Counted from the stretch's first letter, positions 46,219 to 54,607 are shown. The stretch is 64,000 nt of DNA from Aeromonas caviae (GCF_000819785.1 NZ_CDBK01000105.1:910-64909), one strand, 5' to 3'. The notes: generated by a model not told the origin, from the sequence alone. A program made the numbers and translations.

Positions 46219-47112
46219 CTACCCCTGATAGAGGTAGAGGTGCAGCCGCTCTATGATGGGGTCACCGCCAATCTTGCGATCCCGGCGTGCCTGGCGGAGC
46301 TTGGGCGGGTAGTGGCCCAGATGGGCGACGGCCGGCTGGGTATCGGAGCAGAGCAGCAGGGGAAGGCTCGCCTTGATCTGCTGCTTGCGGGGCTCCCGGT
46401 CCTGCCAGAGCAGGTTGATCATGGGGTGGGTCTTGACCGGCCTGCGGATCCGCAGGGCGGCATCCGCTGGCAGGCGGCGAATGTCGTATACCTCCTGATC
46501 CACCATCTTGCTCCACTCTTCGTTGTCAAAGAGCGCCGGTACATACCGGCGGCTGCGCTCCAGCATCTCCAGTACCTGCTCCCGGCTGAGGCGGCTGATG
46601 CTCTGCTTGTCGGCCCAGGTGAAGCCCAGCGAATGCAGATCCCCCCGAAGCCAGGTCAGCTTGCGATAGACCTGCAGGGTGATGACACCGGGCAGGGCAC
46701 CGTGCACCAGCTCGAACTTCTCGTCCCGCCCGCCCGCCGCCTGCACCATGGCCTTGAAGGCGAGCTTGTGCGCGTTGATCTCCTCGATGACGGGGGCCAG
46801 CTCCCTGGCGCTGGCGGCAGGAAAGCGCAGCCAGCCGGGCAGACGGTGGGTCGCCTTGGTGGAGCAGCCGGGGCGGGCGCTGTGGTCCTGAAAGGCGGCG
46901 AGGGTGGCGGCCAGGGCCGCCTCGCCCGAGAGATAGCCCACCTCGATGGCCTCGATGGGCTCATGCTCTTCCCCCTGGGCCACGGCCGGGAGGGGATAGA
47001 CATGAGCCTCCAGCAGGTCGAGCTGGCCCAGTTGCCGGGCAAGGCGTGCCAGCGACGCCTCCAGCAGGGCCATCTGTTGACGCAGGGCGGCGGTGGGGGT
47101 AAAGGTGTCCAT
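46219..47112 (-). CDS. tus: Replication terminus site-binding protein Tus
   Basis: Binds Ter sites and blocks replication forks in a polar way by acting on DnaB. The 297-residue protein (E. coli Tus is 309) contains family features such as VKTHPMINLLWQDR near the C-terminus, WADKQSISRLSREQVLEMLE and LTWLRGDLHSLGFTWA. The ATG at 47112 follows AGGA; upstream in-frame extension is implausible. A palindrome (CATAC-CA-GTATG) lies about 90 bases upstream; a Ter-like site matching the E. coli consensus was not found by eye. Its presence suggests this chromosomal region could be near the terminus (inference). Confidence 0.9.
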   Translation of the reverse strand: MDTFTPTAALRQQMALLEASLARLARQLGQLDLLEAHVYPLPAVAQGEEHEPIEAIEVGYLSGEAALAATLAAFQDHSARPGCSTKATHRLPGWLRFPAASARELAPVIEEINAHKLAFKAMVQAAGGRDEKFELVHGALPGVITLQVYRKLTWLRGDLHSLGFTWADKQSISRLSREQVLEMLERSRRYVPALFDNEEWSKMVDQEVYDIRRLPADAALRIRRPVKTHPMINLLWQDREPRKQQIKASLPLLLCSDTQPAVAHLGHYPPKLRQARRDRKIGGDPIIERLHLYLYQG

Positions 47113-47202
47113 CGGCAGATCCTGTGTGTGTGCCGCTCCCCTGTTCAGCATGGTGTTGGGACAACGTGGGAAGGCAGCATGATAAACCACTGTATAAATA
47201 AC

Positions 47203-47214
47203 CATACCAGTATG
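47203..47214. promoter_or_regulatory. Inverted repeat in the tus upstream region
   Basis: CATAC-CA-GTATG, within an AT-rich stretch likely to hold the tus promoter. May be an autoregulatory site, as E. coli tus is controlled by a Ter site in its promoter, but the sequence is not a Ter consensus. Confidence 0.35.
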
Positions 47215-47385
47215 ATGGCAGGGTGCCAAGTGTCCGGTGCCACCCTGACGATGGGGGTGACATGGGGGCATCCGGTTCAGGTTGCCTGTTCGTATCTTTT
47301 TGTTAAATAACGATCTTGTTGCGATCTATTTGTTAACAAACCCTGGTGACCGAGAGTTTGCACCCTGCTGACTCGGTGTCGTGCC

Positions 47386-47425
47386 GTGCATAGCTAGCGT
47401 GGGAAAGTGCATAGTTAGAAGTGGG
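47386..47425. repeat. Imperfect tandem repeat, 21-base period
   Basis: GTGCATAGCTAGCGTGGG (47386 on) is followed after 21 bases by GTGCATAGTTAGAAGTGGG. Two direct copies upstream of the DUF1127 gene could be tandem binding sites. Confidence 0.4.
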
Positions 47426-47642
47426 TGGCGCAGGAGAAAATGCTGTCAGGCTGCCAGGGGGAAAGTTTTAGCATTATTTCATTTTAAAATCATATGGTTA
47501 TTGTTACTGCCCTGGCGATATCAACCATTACTTTTACTAATGTCATGTATCAAAATTCGTCAATTGAGGCACCTCCCCGCCCTGACTAAGCTTTGCGCAT
47601 CAAATCCGAGCCTTGCGCAGAACGAGAGAGAGGAGCCATATC

Positions 47643-47852
47643 ATGGCCAACATGACTTATACCGAAGCCGGTTACCAGCATTCCAGCGAATCGAATCTGG
47701 TTGCTCGCGTCAAGATGACCGTCCTGACCTGGCTGGAACGCAGCCGCAGCCGTCGCCAGCTCTCCGAGCTGCCCGCCTACCTGCTCAAGGACATCGGTCT
47801 GAACGAAGCCGACCGCTATCAAGAGACCATCAAGCCGTTCTGGCGTGGTTGA
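47643..47852 (+). CDS. DUF1127 small basic protein
   Basis: A 69-residue protein with the DUF1127 core at about 30-62: a basic helix (WLERSRSRRQLSELP) followed by AYLLKDIGLNEADRYQE. Such small Arg-rich proteins (YjiS-like) have been tied to RNA binding and metabolic or stress control in alphaproteobacteria; here the role is unknown. AGAGGAG precedes the ATG by eight bases. Stands alone with a long upstream region, so it is probably regulated independently. Confidence 0.88.
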   Translation: MANMTYTEAGYQHSSESNLVARVKMTVLTWLERSRSRRQLSELPAYLLKDIGLNEADRYQETIKPFWRG

Positions 47853-48080
47853 TCAGCCGGGCATGGATGCCTTGTTTTTCTGCTGATCCCAGGGGCATGC
47901 TGCCCGCCTGTCTGCCGAAGACATGCTGTCTTCACCTGCCGATACCCGTTCACCGCTTTCCCTCTTCCGTGTTTCCCCCCGCTTGATCCTGTTGCATGAG
48001 TTGTCACTCATTTTCACCATTTTTGTATCCTTACTGTTTGAATTTGTTTAAAAACTGATTTTAAGCCCGGTTGCCTTGCG

Positions 48081-48086
48081 TATAAT
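48081..48086 (+). promoter_or_regulatory. Candidate -10 element of astE
   Basis: A perfect TATAAT 35 bases before the astE start, preceded by TTGCG; the -35 region (48058-48063, ATTTTA) is poor. Confidence 0.45.
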
Positions 48087-48121
48087 CCGGCCATGGCATT
48101 CCAGACTAAAGGGTGAGACGG

Positions 48122-49141
48122 ATGATTCCCCAGCATGACTTTTTGGCCCTGACGCGCCGCCATGAGTGGCAGCTCGAGCCTTTCGCCTTCAATCTGACCG
48201 ACGGTACCCGGGTGAGCGTGTGGGATACCGGCGTGATCTGCCTGGAACCCGCTTCCGAGGCGGGGCAACCCGGGCACAAGGACATCGTCCTCTCCTGCGG
48301 CATCCACGGCAACGAGACAGCCCCCATCGAGATCTGCAACCAGTTGCTGACCCGGTTGCTCGCAGAGGAGCTCAAGGTTCGTCACCGGGTGCTCTTCCTC
48401 TTTGGCAACCCTGCCGCCATGAACCAGGGGGTGAGGGAGGTGGAAGAGAACATGAACCGCCTCTTCTCGGGCGCCCACAGCAAGGGGGAGGGGCTGTGCA
48501 ACCGGGAGCGCATCCGCGCCATGCGTCTGGAGCAGTATGTGAGTCGCTTCTTTGCCGACTCGGGCAGGCCCCGTTACCACTACGATCTCCATACCGCCAT
48601 TCGCGGCTCGCGCCACGAGAAGTTTGCCGTCTATCCCTTTCCCCACGAACGCCCCCACTGCAAGGAGCAGGTACGTTTCCTCGGTGCCTGCGGCGTGCGC
48701 ACCATACTGCTCTCGAGCGGCCCGACCACCACCTTCAGCTATTACAGCTCGCACCAGCACGGCGCCCATGCCTTTACGGTGGAGCTGGGCAAGGTGCGGC
48801 CCTTCGGTGAAAACGACATGACCCGCTTCATCGAGGTGCGCCAGACATTGCAGGAGCTGGTGACCCGGGATGAGGTGGCCCTCGAGCCCTGGCGAGCCGA
48901 TGACTTCACCCTTTTTGCCATAGATCGGGTGATCAACAAGCAGTCGGAGCAGTTCCGCTTCCTGTTTGCCAGCGATGTGGACAACTTCACCGAATTTCCC
49001 CAGGGTTTTGTGCTGGCAGAAGATGGGGATCGGCAATACAGGGTAGAGAAACCGCGGGAGGCGGTGGTCTTCCCCAACGCCAACGTGGCCATCGGGCAGC
49101 GCACCATGCTGCTGGTGGTACCCACCCGTTTGTGGGAGTGA
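48122..49141 (+). CDS. astE: Succinylglutamate desuccinylase
   Basis: Last enzyme of the arginine succinyltransferase pathway, hydrolysing N-succinylglutamate to succinate and glutamate. The 339-residue zinc hydrolase has the metal motif HGNETAP (His62, Glu65), the third ligand His157 in DLHTAIRG, and NRLFSG. The ATG at 48122 follows AGGGTGAGACGG; a GTG at 48113 is in frame but would remove the spacing. It is isolated from the other ast genes, so they must lie elsewhere. A terminator follows. Confidence 0.94.
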   Translation: MIPQHDFLALTRRHEWQLEPFAFNLTDGTRVSVWDTGVICLEPASEAGQPGHKDIVLSCGIHGNETAPIEICNQLLTRLLAEELKVRHRVLFLFGNPAAMNQGVREVEENMNRLFSGAHSKGEGLCNRERIRAMRLEQYVSRFFADSGRPRYHYDLHTAIRGSRHEKFAVYPFPHERPHCKEQVRFLGACGVRTILLSSGPTTTFSYYSSHQHGAHAFTVELGKVRPFGENDMTRFIEVRQTLQELVTRDEVALEPWRADDFTLFAIDRVINKQSEQFRFLFASDVDNFTEFPQGFVLAEDGDRQYRVEKPREAVVFPNANVAIGQRTMLLVVPTRLWE

Positions 49142-49230
49142 ATTGACGCCTTTTTGTCATGCTGATCCTGCGCCACGGGCGGTGGCAAGCAGCATGGCGG
49201 TGATGGGTATGATCCCGAACTCGATATGAC

Positions 49231-49260
49231 AGGGAGTCTGAACAGGCTCCCTTCTTTGTT
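49231..49260 (+). terminator. Rho-independent terminator of astE
   Basis: Stem AGGGAGTCT / AGGCTCCCT (one wobble), loop GAAC, then a T-rich stretch. Confidence 0.82.
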
Positions 49261-49412
49261 TATGCTCGCCGAAAATTCCGATTACCTTCGAAAATAAAAG
49301 AAGTTTCTACTGGTCTTACCTGGATGAATCTCGTTGCCCTTTGGTTAACATGTTGTTTACATTTTAAATGTCACCTCATGGTGGTGACGCTGACAACGGC
49401 AAGGAGCCAGTT

Positions 49413-50501
49413 ATGACCCATGTCGACATCCCCTTCCTTCGTTACCTCGATGAGGAGGGGCGCCCGGTCGCGACACTGCCGACCTGGCTGGACAAGGCGA
49501 TGCTGCACACCTTCTACCGCAACATGGTGATGGTGCGCAGTTACGACAAGAAAGCGATAGCACTGCAGCGAACCGGCAAACTCGGCACCTTTCCCTCCCA
49601 TCTCGGGGCGGAAGCGGTGGGAATCGGGGTCGGGCTCGCCATGCAGCCAGAGGATGTCTATGTGCCCTACTACCGGGACATGCCCACTCTCTACGTGAGG
49701 GGCGTGCCCATGGAGCAGAACCTGCAGTATTGGGGCGGCGATGAACGGGGCAGTGTCTTCTACAAGGCCGATGGCGAGTTGTCGGAAGACTTGCCCATCT
49801 GCGTTCCCATCGCCACCCAGATCACCCATGCTGCCGGCATCGCGGCCGCCTTCAAGCTGCGCAACCAGCCCAGGGTCGCCGTGGTGACCATCGGTGACGG
49901 CGGTACCTCCAAGGGAGACTTTCTCGAGGGGCTCAACTGTGCCGGTGTCTGGCATCTCCCCATGGTGATGATCATCAACAACAACCAGTGGGCCATCTCG
50001 GTGCCGCGCAAGTTGCAGTCGAGCGCGCCCACCCTGGCCCAGAAGGGCATAGGAGCCGGGGTGCGCAGCCTTCAGGTGGACGGCAATGACGTGGTGGCGG
50101 TCTATGAGGCGACCCGCGCCGCCGTCGAGCGGGCTCGCAGCGGCAAGGGGCCGACGCTTATCGAAGCCGTCAGCTACCGGCTCGGGGATCACACCACCGC
50201 CGATGATGCGACTCGCTATCGTGACGGCGCCGAGGTGGAAGCGGCCTGGGCCAGGGAGCCGGTCAAGCGGCTGCGCCAGTTCATGTTTGAACGGGGCTGG
50301 TGGGACGAGCAGCAGGAACAGGCGCTGCTGGCAGAGGTGGGCCGGGAAGTGGAACGCGCCGTTGCCGCCTATGAGGCCATCACGCCCCAGGCGCCGGAGA
50401 CCCTGCTCGATTACCAGTTTGCCGAGCTGCCGAAGGCCTATCTTGCCCAGCGCCAGCGCATCATCGCCAAGGGCATGCAGCAGAGCGGGGAGGGACTATG
50501 A
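49413..50501 (+). CDS. 2-oxoacid dehydrogenase E1 component, alpha subunit
   Basis: Thiamine-diphosphate enzyme subunit for oxidative decarboxylation of pyruvate or branched-chain 2-oxoacids. The 362-residue protein has the ThDP/Mg motif beginning IGDGGTSKGDFLEGLNCAG and ending NNNQWAIS, and the phosphorylation-loop-like YRLGDHTTADDATRYRD. GTFPSHLGAEAVGIGVG and YVPYYRD resemble the pyruvate/branched-chain E1alpha group. AAGGAG precedes the ATG. Its last four bases overlap the E1beta gene. Substrate cannot be fixed from sequence; branched-chain (BkdA1-like) use is plausible. Confidence 0.9.
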   Translation: MTHVDIPFLRYLDEEGRPVATLPTWLDKAMLHTFYRNMVMVRSYDKKAIALQRTGKLGTFPSHLGAEAVGIGVGLAMQPEDVYVPYYRDMPTLYVRGVPMEQNLQYWGGDERGSVFYKADGELSEDLPICVPIATQITHAAGIAAAFKLRNQPRVAVVTIGDGGTSKGDFLEGLNCAGVWHLPMVMIINNNQWAISVPRKLQSSAPTLAQKGIGAGVRSLQVDGNDVVAVYEATRAAVERARSGKGPTLIEAVSYRLGDHTTADDATRYRDGAEVEAAWAREPVKRLRQFMFERGWWDEQQEQALLAEVGREVERAVAAYEAITPQAPETLLDYQFAELPKAYLAQRQRIIAKGMQQSGEGL

Positions 50502-51484
50502 GCGATATCACGCTGCTCGAAGCGATCAATCTGGCATTGCACCACGAGATGGCACGCGATCCTGATGTGGTGGTACTGGGGGAGGATGTGGGGGTCAACG
50601 GCGGTGTGTTTCGCGCCACCGTGGGGCTTCGCGATAAATTCGGGTTCAAGCGGGTCATCGATACGCCGCTGGCCGAAGGACTCATCGCCGGGGTGGCGGT
50701 GGGCATGGCGACCCAGGGGCTCAAACCCGTGGCCGAATTCCAGTTCCAGGGCTTCATCTTCCCGGGCATGGAGCAGATCATCTGCCAGGCGGCGCGGATG
50801 CGAAACCGGACCCGTGGCCGCGTCACCTGTCCCATCGTTTACCGCTCCCCCTACGGCGCCGGCATCCATTCACCCGAGCACCACAGCGAGAGCGTCGAGG
50901 CCCTGTTTGCCCATATCCCCGGGCTGCGGGTCGTGATCCCTTCGAGCCCGAAGCGGGCTTACGGCCTGCTGCTGTCGGCCATTCGGGATCCGGATCCCGT
51001 GATGTTCTTCGAGCCGGATCGCATCTATCGCTCCATGAAGTCGGATGTGGTGGATGACGGCGTCGGCCTGCCGCTGGATGTCTGCTTCACCCTGCGTCCC
51101 GGCCGGGACATCACTGTGGTGGCCTGGGGTGCCTGCATCCAGGAAGTCATGCGTGCGGCGCACCTGCTGGCGGAGCAGGACATCCAGTGCGAGGTGCTGG
51201 ATCTTGCCACCATCAAACCCCTGGACATGGAGAGCATCCTGACCTCGGTACGCAAGACCGGGAGGCTGCTGGTGGTACACGAAGCCTGTGGCAGTTTCGG
51301 GGTGGGTGCCGAAATCGTGTCCCAGGTGACCGAAGAGGCTATGACTGCCCTCAAGGCGCCGCCAAGACGCCTCACCGGCGTGGATGCCGCCGTCCCCTAC
51401 TATCGCAACGAGGAGTATTACCTCATCACCGAGCAGGAGATCGCGCAGGCGGCTCGGCAACTGATGGAGAACCAGTGGCTATGA
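50498..51484 (+). CDS. 2-oxoacid dehydrogenase E1 component, beta subunit
   Basis: The 328-residue partner of E1alpha, with the family features VVLGEDVGVNGGVFRATVGL, DTPLAEGLIAGVAVGMA and EFQFQGFIFPGMEQI (the latter two in the ThDP-binding domain) and a transketolase C-terminal domain (about 190-320; VHEACGSFGVGAEI). Start overlaps E1alpha (ATGA), so the two are translationally coupled, as expected for an alpha2-beta2 enzyme. Confidence 0.92.
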   Translation: MSDITLLEAINLALHHEMARDPDVVVLGEDVGVNGGVFRATVGLRDKFGFKRVIDTPLAEGLIAGVAVGMATQGLKPVAEFQFQGFIFPGMEQIICQAARMRNRTRGRVTCPIVYRSPYGAGIHSPEHHSESVEALFAHIPGLRVVIPSSPKRAYGLLLSAIRDPDPVMFFEPDRIYRSMKSDVVDDGVGLPLDVCFTLRPGRDITVVAWGACIQEVMRAAHLLAEQDIQCEVLDLATIKPLDMESILTSVRKTGRLLVVHEACGSFGVGAEIVSQVTEEAMTALKAPPRRLTGVDAAVPYYRNEEYYLITEQEIAQAARQLMENQWL

Positions 51485-51578
51485 CGCACGACAGGTACGG
51501 ATGCGCAAGTGCCAGGGCCACAGGGCTCCATGGTGTCTGTCAATGTTTGGTGATGTCCCAGCAGAGGGGGAGCAGGTC

Positions 51579-52679
51579 ATGAAATTTTTCAAATTGCCGG
51601 ATCTGGGCGAAGGACTGGCCGAGGCCGAGATCGTCGAGTGGAAGGTGAGCGCCGGTGATACGGTGCAGGTAGATCAGGTACTGCTGTCGGTGGAGACAGC
51701 CAAGGCGCTGGTGGATGTGCCCTCACCGGTGGCCGGGGTCATCGCAAGATTGTGCGGGCAGGAGGGGGACATCCTCCACATCGGGGCACCGCTGGTGGAG
51801 TTTGAAGGGGGCGAGGATGACGGCACCGTCGTTGGCAAGGTCAGCGCCCATCAGCAGCATATCGAGGATCATTTCGTGGTGGGGTCCATGGCGCCCGGCG
51901 GCACGCTGGTACAAGCCATGCCAGCGGTCCGTCTGCTGGCGCAAAAACTGGGGCTGGACATCGACAAGGTCAAGGGAACCGGCAGCGCTGGCATGGTGAC
52001 CGAGCAGGATGTGCAACAGGCGTTCGAGGCCCAGCAGGAGAGCGGCAACGAATTCCTGAAAGGCTCGCGCCGGGCCATGGCCAAGGCGATGGAGCTCTCG
52101 CACCGGACTGTGGTGCCGGTGAGCATCACCGACGAAGTGGACTTGCGCCACTGGCGCCCGGATGAAGATGTGACGGTGCGCCTCATCAAGGCGATCGGCG
52201 TGGCGTGTCGGGCCGAACCCTCCATGAACGCGTGGTTTGACGGAGAGACCCTGTCGCGGCGCCTGTTCAGGGAGGTTAACGTGGCCATCGCGGTCGACTC
52301 CAAGCATGGGCTCTATGTGCCCGTGATGGAGAACGTGGCAGAGCGGGACCCGGCTGACATACGGCAGGGGCTGGATCGGATGATCGCCGATGTGAAGGCC
52401 CGTGCTGTGCCGCGGGAAATGCTGCAGGGGGCAACCATCACTCTCACCAACTTTGGCGCCATCGCTGGCCGTTACGCCAGCCCCATCGTCACACCACCCC
52501 AGGTGGCCATCATAGGAGCGGGCAAGTTGTTCGAGAAGGTGGTGTTCATCCACGGCGAGGCGCGCCCGGTGCGTGCACTCCCTCTGTCGATGACGTTTGA
52601 CCACAGAGCCTGCACCGGTGGAGAGGCGGCTCGCTTCCTCAAAGCCCTGGTCCAGGCACTGGAGTCGGCACAGGTCTAA
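51579..52679 (+). CDS. 2-oxoacid dehydrogenase E2, dihydrolipoamide acyltransferase
   Basis: Core acyltransferase, 366 residues. A single N-terminal lipoyl domain carries the lipoylated Lys42 (VETAKALVDV), a peripheral-subunit-binding domain lies at about 105-145 (AMPAVRLLAQKLGLDIDKV) and the catalytic domain follows. The active-site motif reads DHRACTGGEA instead of DHRxxDG, so the usual Asp is Thr. The ATG at 51579 follows GGGGGAG; the upstream frame to 51501 is unlikely to be translated. No E3 gene is present; Lpd from another locus must serve. A strong terminator follows. Confidence 0.9.
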   Translation: MKFFKLPDLGEGLAEAEIVEWKVSAGDTVQVDQVLLSVETAKALVDVPSPVAGVIARLCGQEGDILHIGAPLVEFEGGEDDGTVVGKVSAHQQHIEDHFVVGSMAPGGTLVQAMPAVRLLAQKLGLDIDKVKGTGSAGMVTEQDVQQAFEAQQESGNEFLKGSRRAMAKAMELSHRTVVPVSITDEVDLRHWRPDEDVTVRLIKAIGVACRAEPSMNAWFDGETLSRRLFREVNVAIAVDSKHGLYVPVMENVAERDPADIRQGLDRMIADVKARAVPREMLQGATITLTNFGAIAGRYASPIVTPPQVAIIGAGKLFEKVVFIHGEARPVRALPLSMTFDHRACTGGEAARFLKALVQALESAQV

Positions 52680-52685
52680 ACCGCC

Positions 52686-52714
52686 GTACCCCGCCGCTGG
52701 CGGGGTACAAATTT
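52686..52714 (+). terminator. Rho-independent terminator of the 2-oxoacid dehydrogenase operon
   Basis: Perfect 10-bp stem GTACCCCGCC / GGCGGGGTAC with loop GCT, followed by AAATTTG. Confidence 0.85.
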
Positions 52715-52716
52715 GT

Positions 52717-52744
52717 TTGCGTAATCGACAAAGGCACGTATAAT
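52717..52744 (+). promoter_or_regulatory. Promoter of the cold-shock gene
   Basis: TTGCGT (-35, 52717-52722) and a perfect TATAAT (-10, 52739-52744) with a 16-base spacer. A start near 52751 would leave a leader of about 135 bases. Confidence 0.7.
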
Positions 52745-52750
52745 CTCAAC

Positions 52751-52885
52751 CAGCTTGAAAGGGCGATAGTTATGTCAATGAATATGATGTTTTACATCTT
52801 TTCCTGTTGTTCATAAGTAATCCCGTTTTTTGAGCTTTACCCGCTGAAAAGCATAAGTAATTATTTTGAATACAGGTTTAAAGAT
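52751..52885 (+). promoter_or_regulatory. Long cold-shock mRNA leader
   Basis: AT-rich 5' leader between the promoter and the csp start, comparable to the long regulatory leader of E. coli cspA. It contains CATAAGTAAT twice (52812-52821, 52852-52861) and a possible 14-codon open frame from ATG 52772 to the stop ending 52816. Confidence 0.55.
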
Positions 52886-53095
52886 ATGTCTAACATGATC
52901 ACCGGTACCGTTAAGTTTTTCAACGAAACCAAAGGTTTTGGCTTCATCCAGCAAGAAAACGGCCCGGACGTTTTCGTTCACTTCAGCGCCATCCAAGGTA
53001 ACGGCTTCCGTACCCTGGCTGAAGGTCAGCGCGTACAGTTCTCTGTGACCCAAGGTCAAAAAGGCCCGCAGGCTGAGAACGTAACTGCTCTGTAA
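52886..53095 (+). CDS. Cold-shock protein, CspA family
   Basis: A 69-residue single-stranded nucleic-acid-binding protein consisting of one OB-fold cold-shock domain. RNP1-like KGFGFIQ and RNP2-like VFVHF motifs are intact, preceded by [10 protein letters not shown]. The long 5' leader and isolated promoter suggest cold- or growth-dependent expression through RNA structure, as in cspA (inference). The exact paralogue name (CspA, CspD, CspE) cannot be assigned. Terminator immediately downstream. Confidence 0.93.
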   Translation: MSNMITGTVKFFNETKGFGFIQQENGPDVFVHFSAIQGNGFRTLAEGQRVQFSVTQGQKGPQAENVTAL

Positions 53096-53113
53096 TTCTT
53101 GCAGAATTTAAGA

Positions 53114-53146
53114 AAGCCGTGGTACCTCTGGTGCCACGGCTTTTTG
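53114..53146 (+). terminator. Rho-independent terminator of the cold-shock gene
   Basis: A stem of about 12 bp (AGCCGTGGTACC / GGTGCCACGGCT, one wobble), loop TCT, then a T-run. Confidence 0.93.
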
Positions 53147-53171
53147 TTTTCATGGCTTCTCAATACGCGTC

Positions 53172-53483
53172 ATGACCCTGCTCTCCTCCCTCTTGCTGAC
53201 CGTGGCGTTGACCGGTCAGGCCAGCACGCCAACGCCGGATCCTGCGGTGAATGATGCCGTGTCCGTGTGTCAACAGTTTGTACATGTTCGCCTGGGAAAC
53301 GCGGTGAAACCCGATGAGATCAGGGTACAGCCGGTGCCAAAACGGGCGGGAGAGTGGCTGGTCGATGGCAAGATAAAAGGACCCGAAGGTCCTTTGCTGT
53401 TTGCTTGTCTGCTGCGACAAGGAGAGCGCTGGGAGTTGCTCAACTTCTCGCTCTGGGCACCACAACCGCTCAATTCGGCTTGA
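53172..53483 (+). CDS. Small secreted protein of unknown function
   Basis: A 103-residue product not recognised. It begins with a likely signal peptide (about 1-17; LLSSLLLTVALTGQAS), leaving a mature periplasmic protein of about 85 residues with two Cys (about 33 and 79). No strong ribosome binding site precedes the ATG, so the gene is only moderately supported. Its end overlaps the 3' end of the convergent TIGR02647-type gene by 14 bases. Confidence 0.6.
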   Translation: MTLLSSLLLTVALTGQASTPTPDPAVNDAVSVCQQFVHVRLGNAVKPDEIRVQPVPKRAGEWLVDGKIKGPEGPLLFACLLRQGERWELLNFSLWAPQPLNSA

Positions 53484-53718
53484 GTGCGACCAGCAGGTGT
53501 TGGAGATGCTCCAGCATGGTCATGCCGAAAGGGGTCAGATAGCCGCCATCTGCTGCGGTGATCAGGCCCTGGCTGTGCAGGCGCGCTGCCGCCTGGCAAA
53601 GCGCTTCCGACATGTCGCTGCGCAGCTTGATCCCCAGGCTCATGTTGGCCGGATCAAAACACGCCAGTATTTTCAGCTCATTCACAAAATCGTCAGAAAC
53701 CTGGTTGATCCCACTCAT
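53470..53718 (-). CDS. TIGR02647-family small protein
   Basis: An 82-residue protein resembling the TIGR02647 family of gammaproteobacterial small proteins, including the characteristic LHSQGLITAADGGYLTPFG, which looks like part of a winged-helix fold. AAGGAG lies eight bases before the ATG. Possibly DNA-binding; role unknown. Convergent and slightly overlapping with the gene at 53172. Confidence 0.78.
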   Translation of the reverse strand: MSGINQVSDDFVNELKILACFDPANMSLGIKLRSDMSEALCQAAARLHSQGLITAADGGYLTPFGMTMLEHLQHLLVALKPN

Positions 53719-53964
53719 GGATGCACTCCTTACGCTAAAGATGTATGCAACCTAGCATCCCCGGTGCCTCTTTAGTGGGCGCTGGCTCAAACAATTGGCC
53801 TTTATCGGGGCCGCTCTGGTTCAAACGCTGCTTTTTTGGACGCTATCTATCACCGGCCCGGCTGGACGCAAACGCCCCCAGCAAGGCAAACATGCTAGAA
53901 TGGCACCCTCGTTCACCCTCATGACCAGGCGTGATGCCAGGTCATCTTGTTCAAGGCGCGTCTC

Positions 53965-54513
53965 ATGATCACTGTTACTCTGGTCTCTCTGCTGCACTCT
54001 CTGGGTCCCCGTTTTCCTGTTTATGCTCCCTCCTTGCTGCTCCCTCTCCTGGCGCAACATCAAGGAGATCTCTGGCTGCCGGCCATTCGTGGGGAAGACG
54101 TGACAACCCTGCGCCAGCATGGCAAGGATGCCCAGAGTCTGGCTACCTTGTCGGCAGGCTGGTGCGAGTTCGCGGCCCAGAGCAAAGAGACGCCGGAGCT
54201 CGATGCGCTGGCAAGCTACGATGAGGAGATGCTGGACAACCTGCAGATGTACTGGCGCCACCCGAGCAAGATAAACAGCCCGATCACCGATAACCTGTTC
54301 GAGCTGCGCCGCGAGGTGGTGGACGAGGCCCATGGCGGCAAGCTGGTTGCTGCCTGGAGTACCGCCCAGCAAGCACGGCTTGAGCAGATCATGGTGGGGG
54401 TTGCTGCGGGGCGGGATCAGCTCTGCTTTGTGGAAGTGGAGTCCGCCTATTGGCTGAGGGAGCGACTGGGTGAGACCGCGGGACTCCGGCTGTTGACCCC
54501 CGAGCTGGGGTGA
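53965..54513 (+). CDS. Uncharacterised protein
   Basis: A 182-residue product I do not recognise. It is probably cytoplasmic, mixed in composition, with no clear motif; the N-terminal stretch (MITVTLVSLLHSLGPRFP) is mildly hydrophobic, and the middle part (ETPELDALASYDEEMLDNLQ) is acidic and likely helical. The ATG at 53965 is favoured over a TTG at 53947. Long open frame with codon use like its neighbours supports a real gene. Confidence 0.65.
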   Translation: MITVTLVSLLHSLGPRFPVYAPSLLLPLLAQHQGDLWLPAIRGEDVTTLRQHGKDAQSLATLSAGWCEFAAQSKETPELDALASYDEEMLDNLQMYWRHPSKINSPITDNLFELRREVVDEAHGGKLVAAWSTAQQARLEQIMVGVAAGRDQLCFVEVESAYWLRERLGETAGLRLLTPELG

Positions 54514-54607
54514 GGCGATGGAAAGACAGATGACCCATTACTCCTGCTGGACAAGGGGTCGGCAAGATGTGAACATGTCGCCCTTTATTGAACGAGAGAC
54601 TTGACCG

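Larger units (their letters stand above)
47113..47642. other. Gene-free region between tus and the DUF1127 gene
   Basis: 530 bases without a supported gene; holds the tus upstream inverted repeat, an AT-rich TTGTTAAATAAC/TTGTTAACAA segment (about 47300-47340), the 21-base tandem repeat and an AT-rich promoter-like stretch (47465-47545). Confidence 0.6.

Noticed and set aside
47195-47216. Ter site in the tus promoter
   Set aside because: GGTATG-GTTATTTATACAG on minus only loosely resembles the E. coli Ter; the core GTTGTAAC is missing.
53821-54372. 183-codon minus frame
   Set aside because: Overlaps the better-supported plus-strand gene at 53965-54513 and has shadow-like composition.
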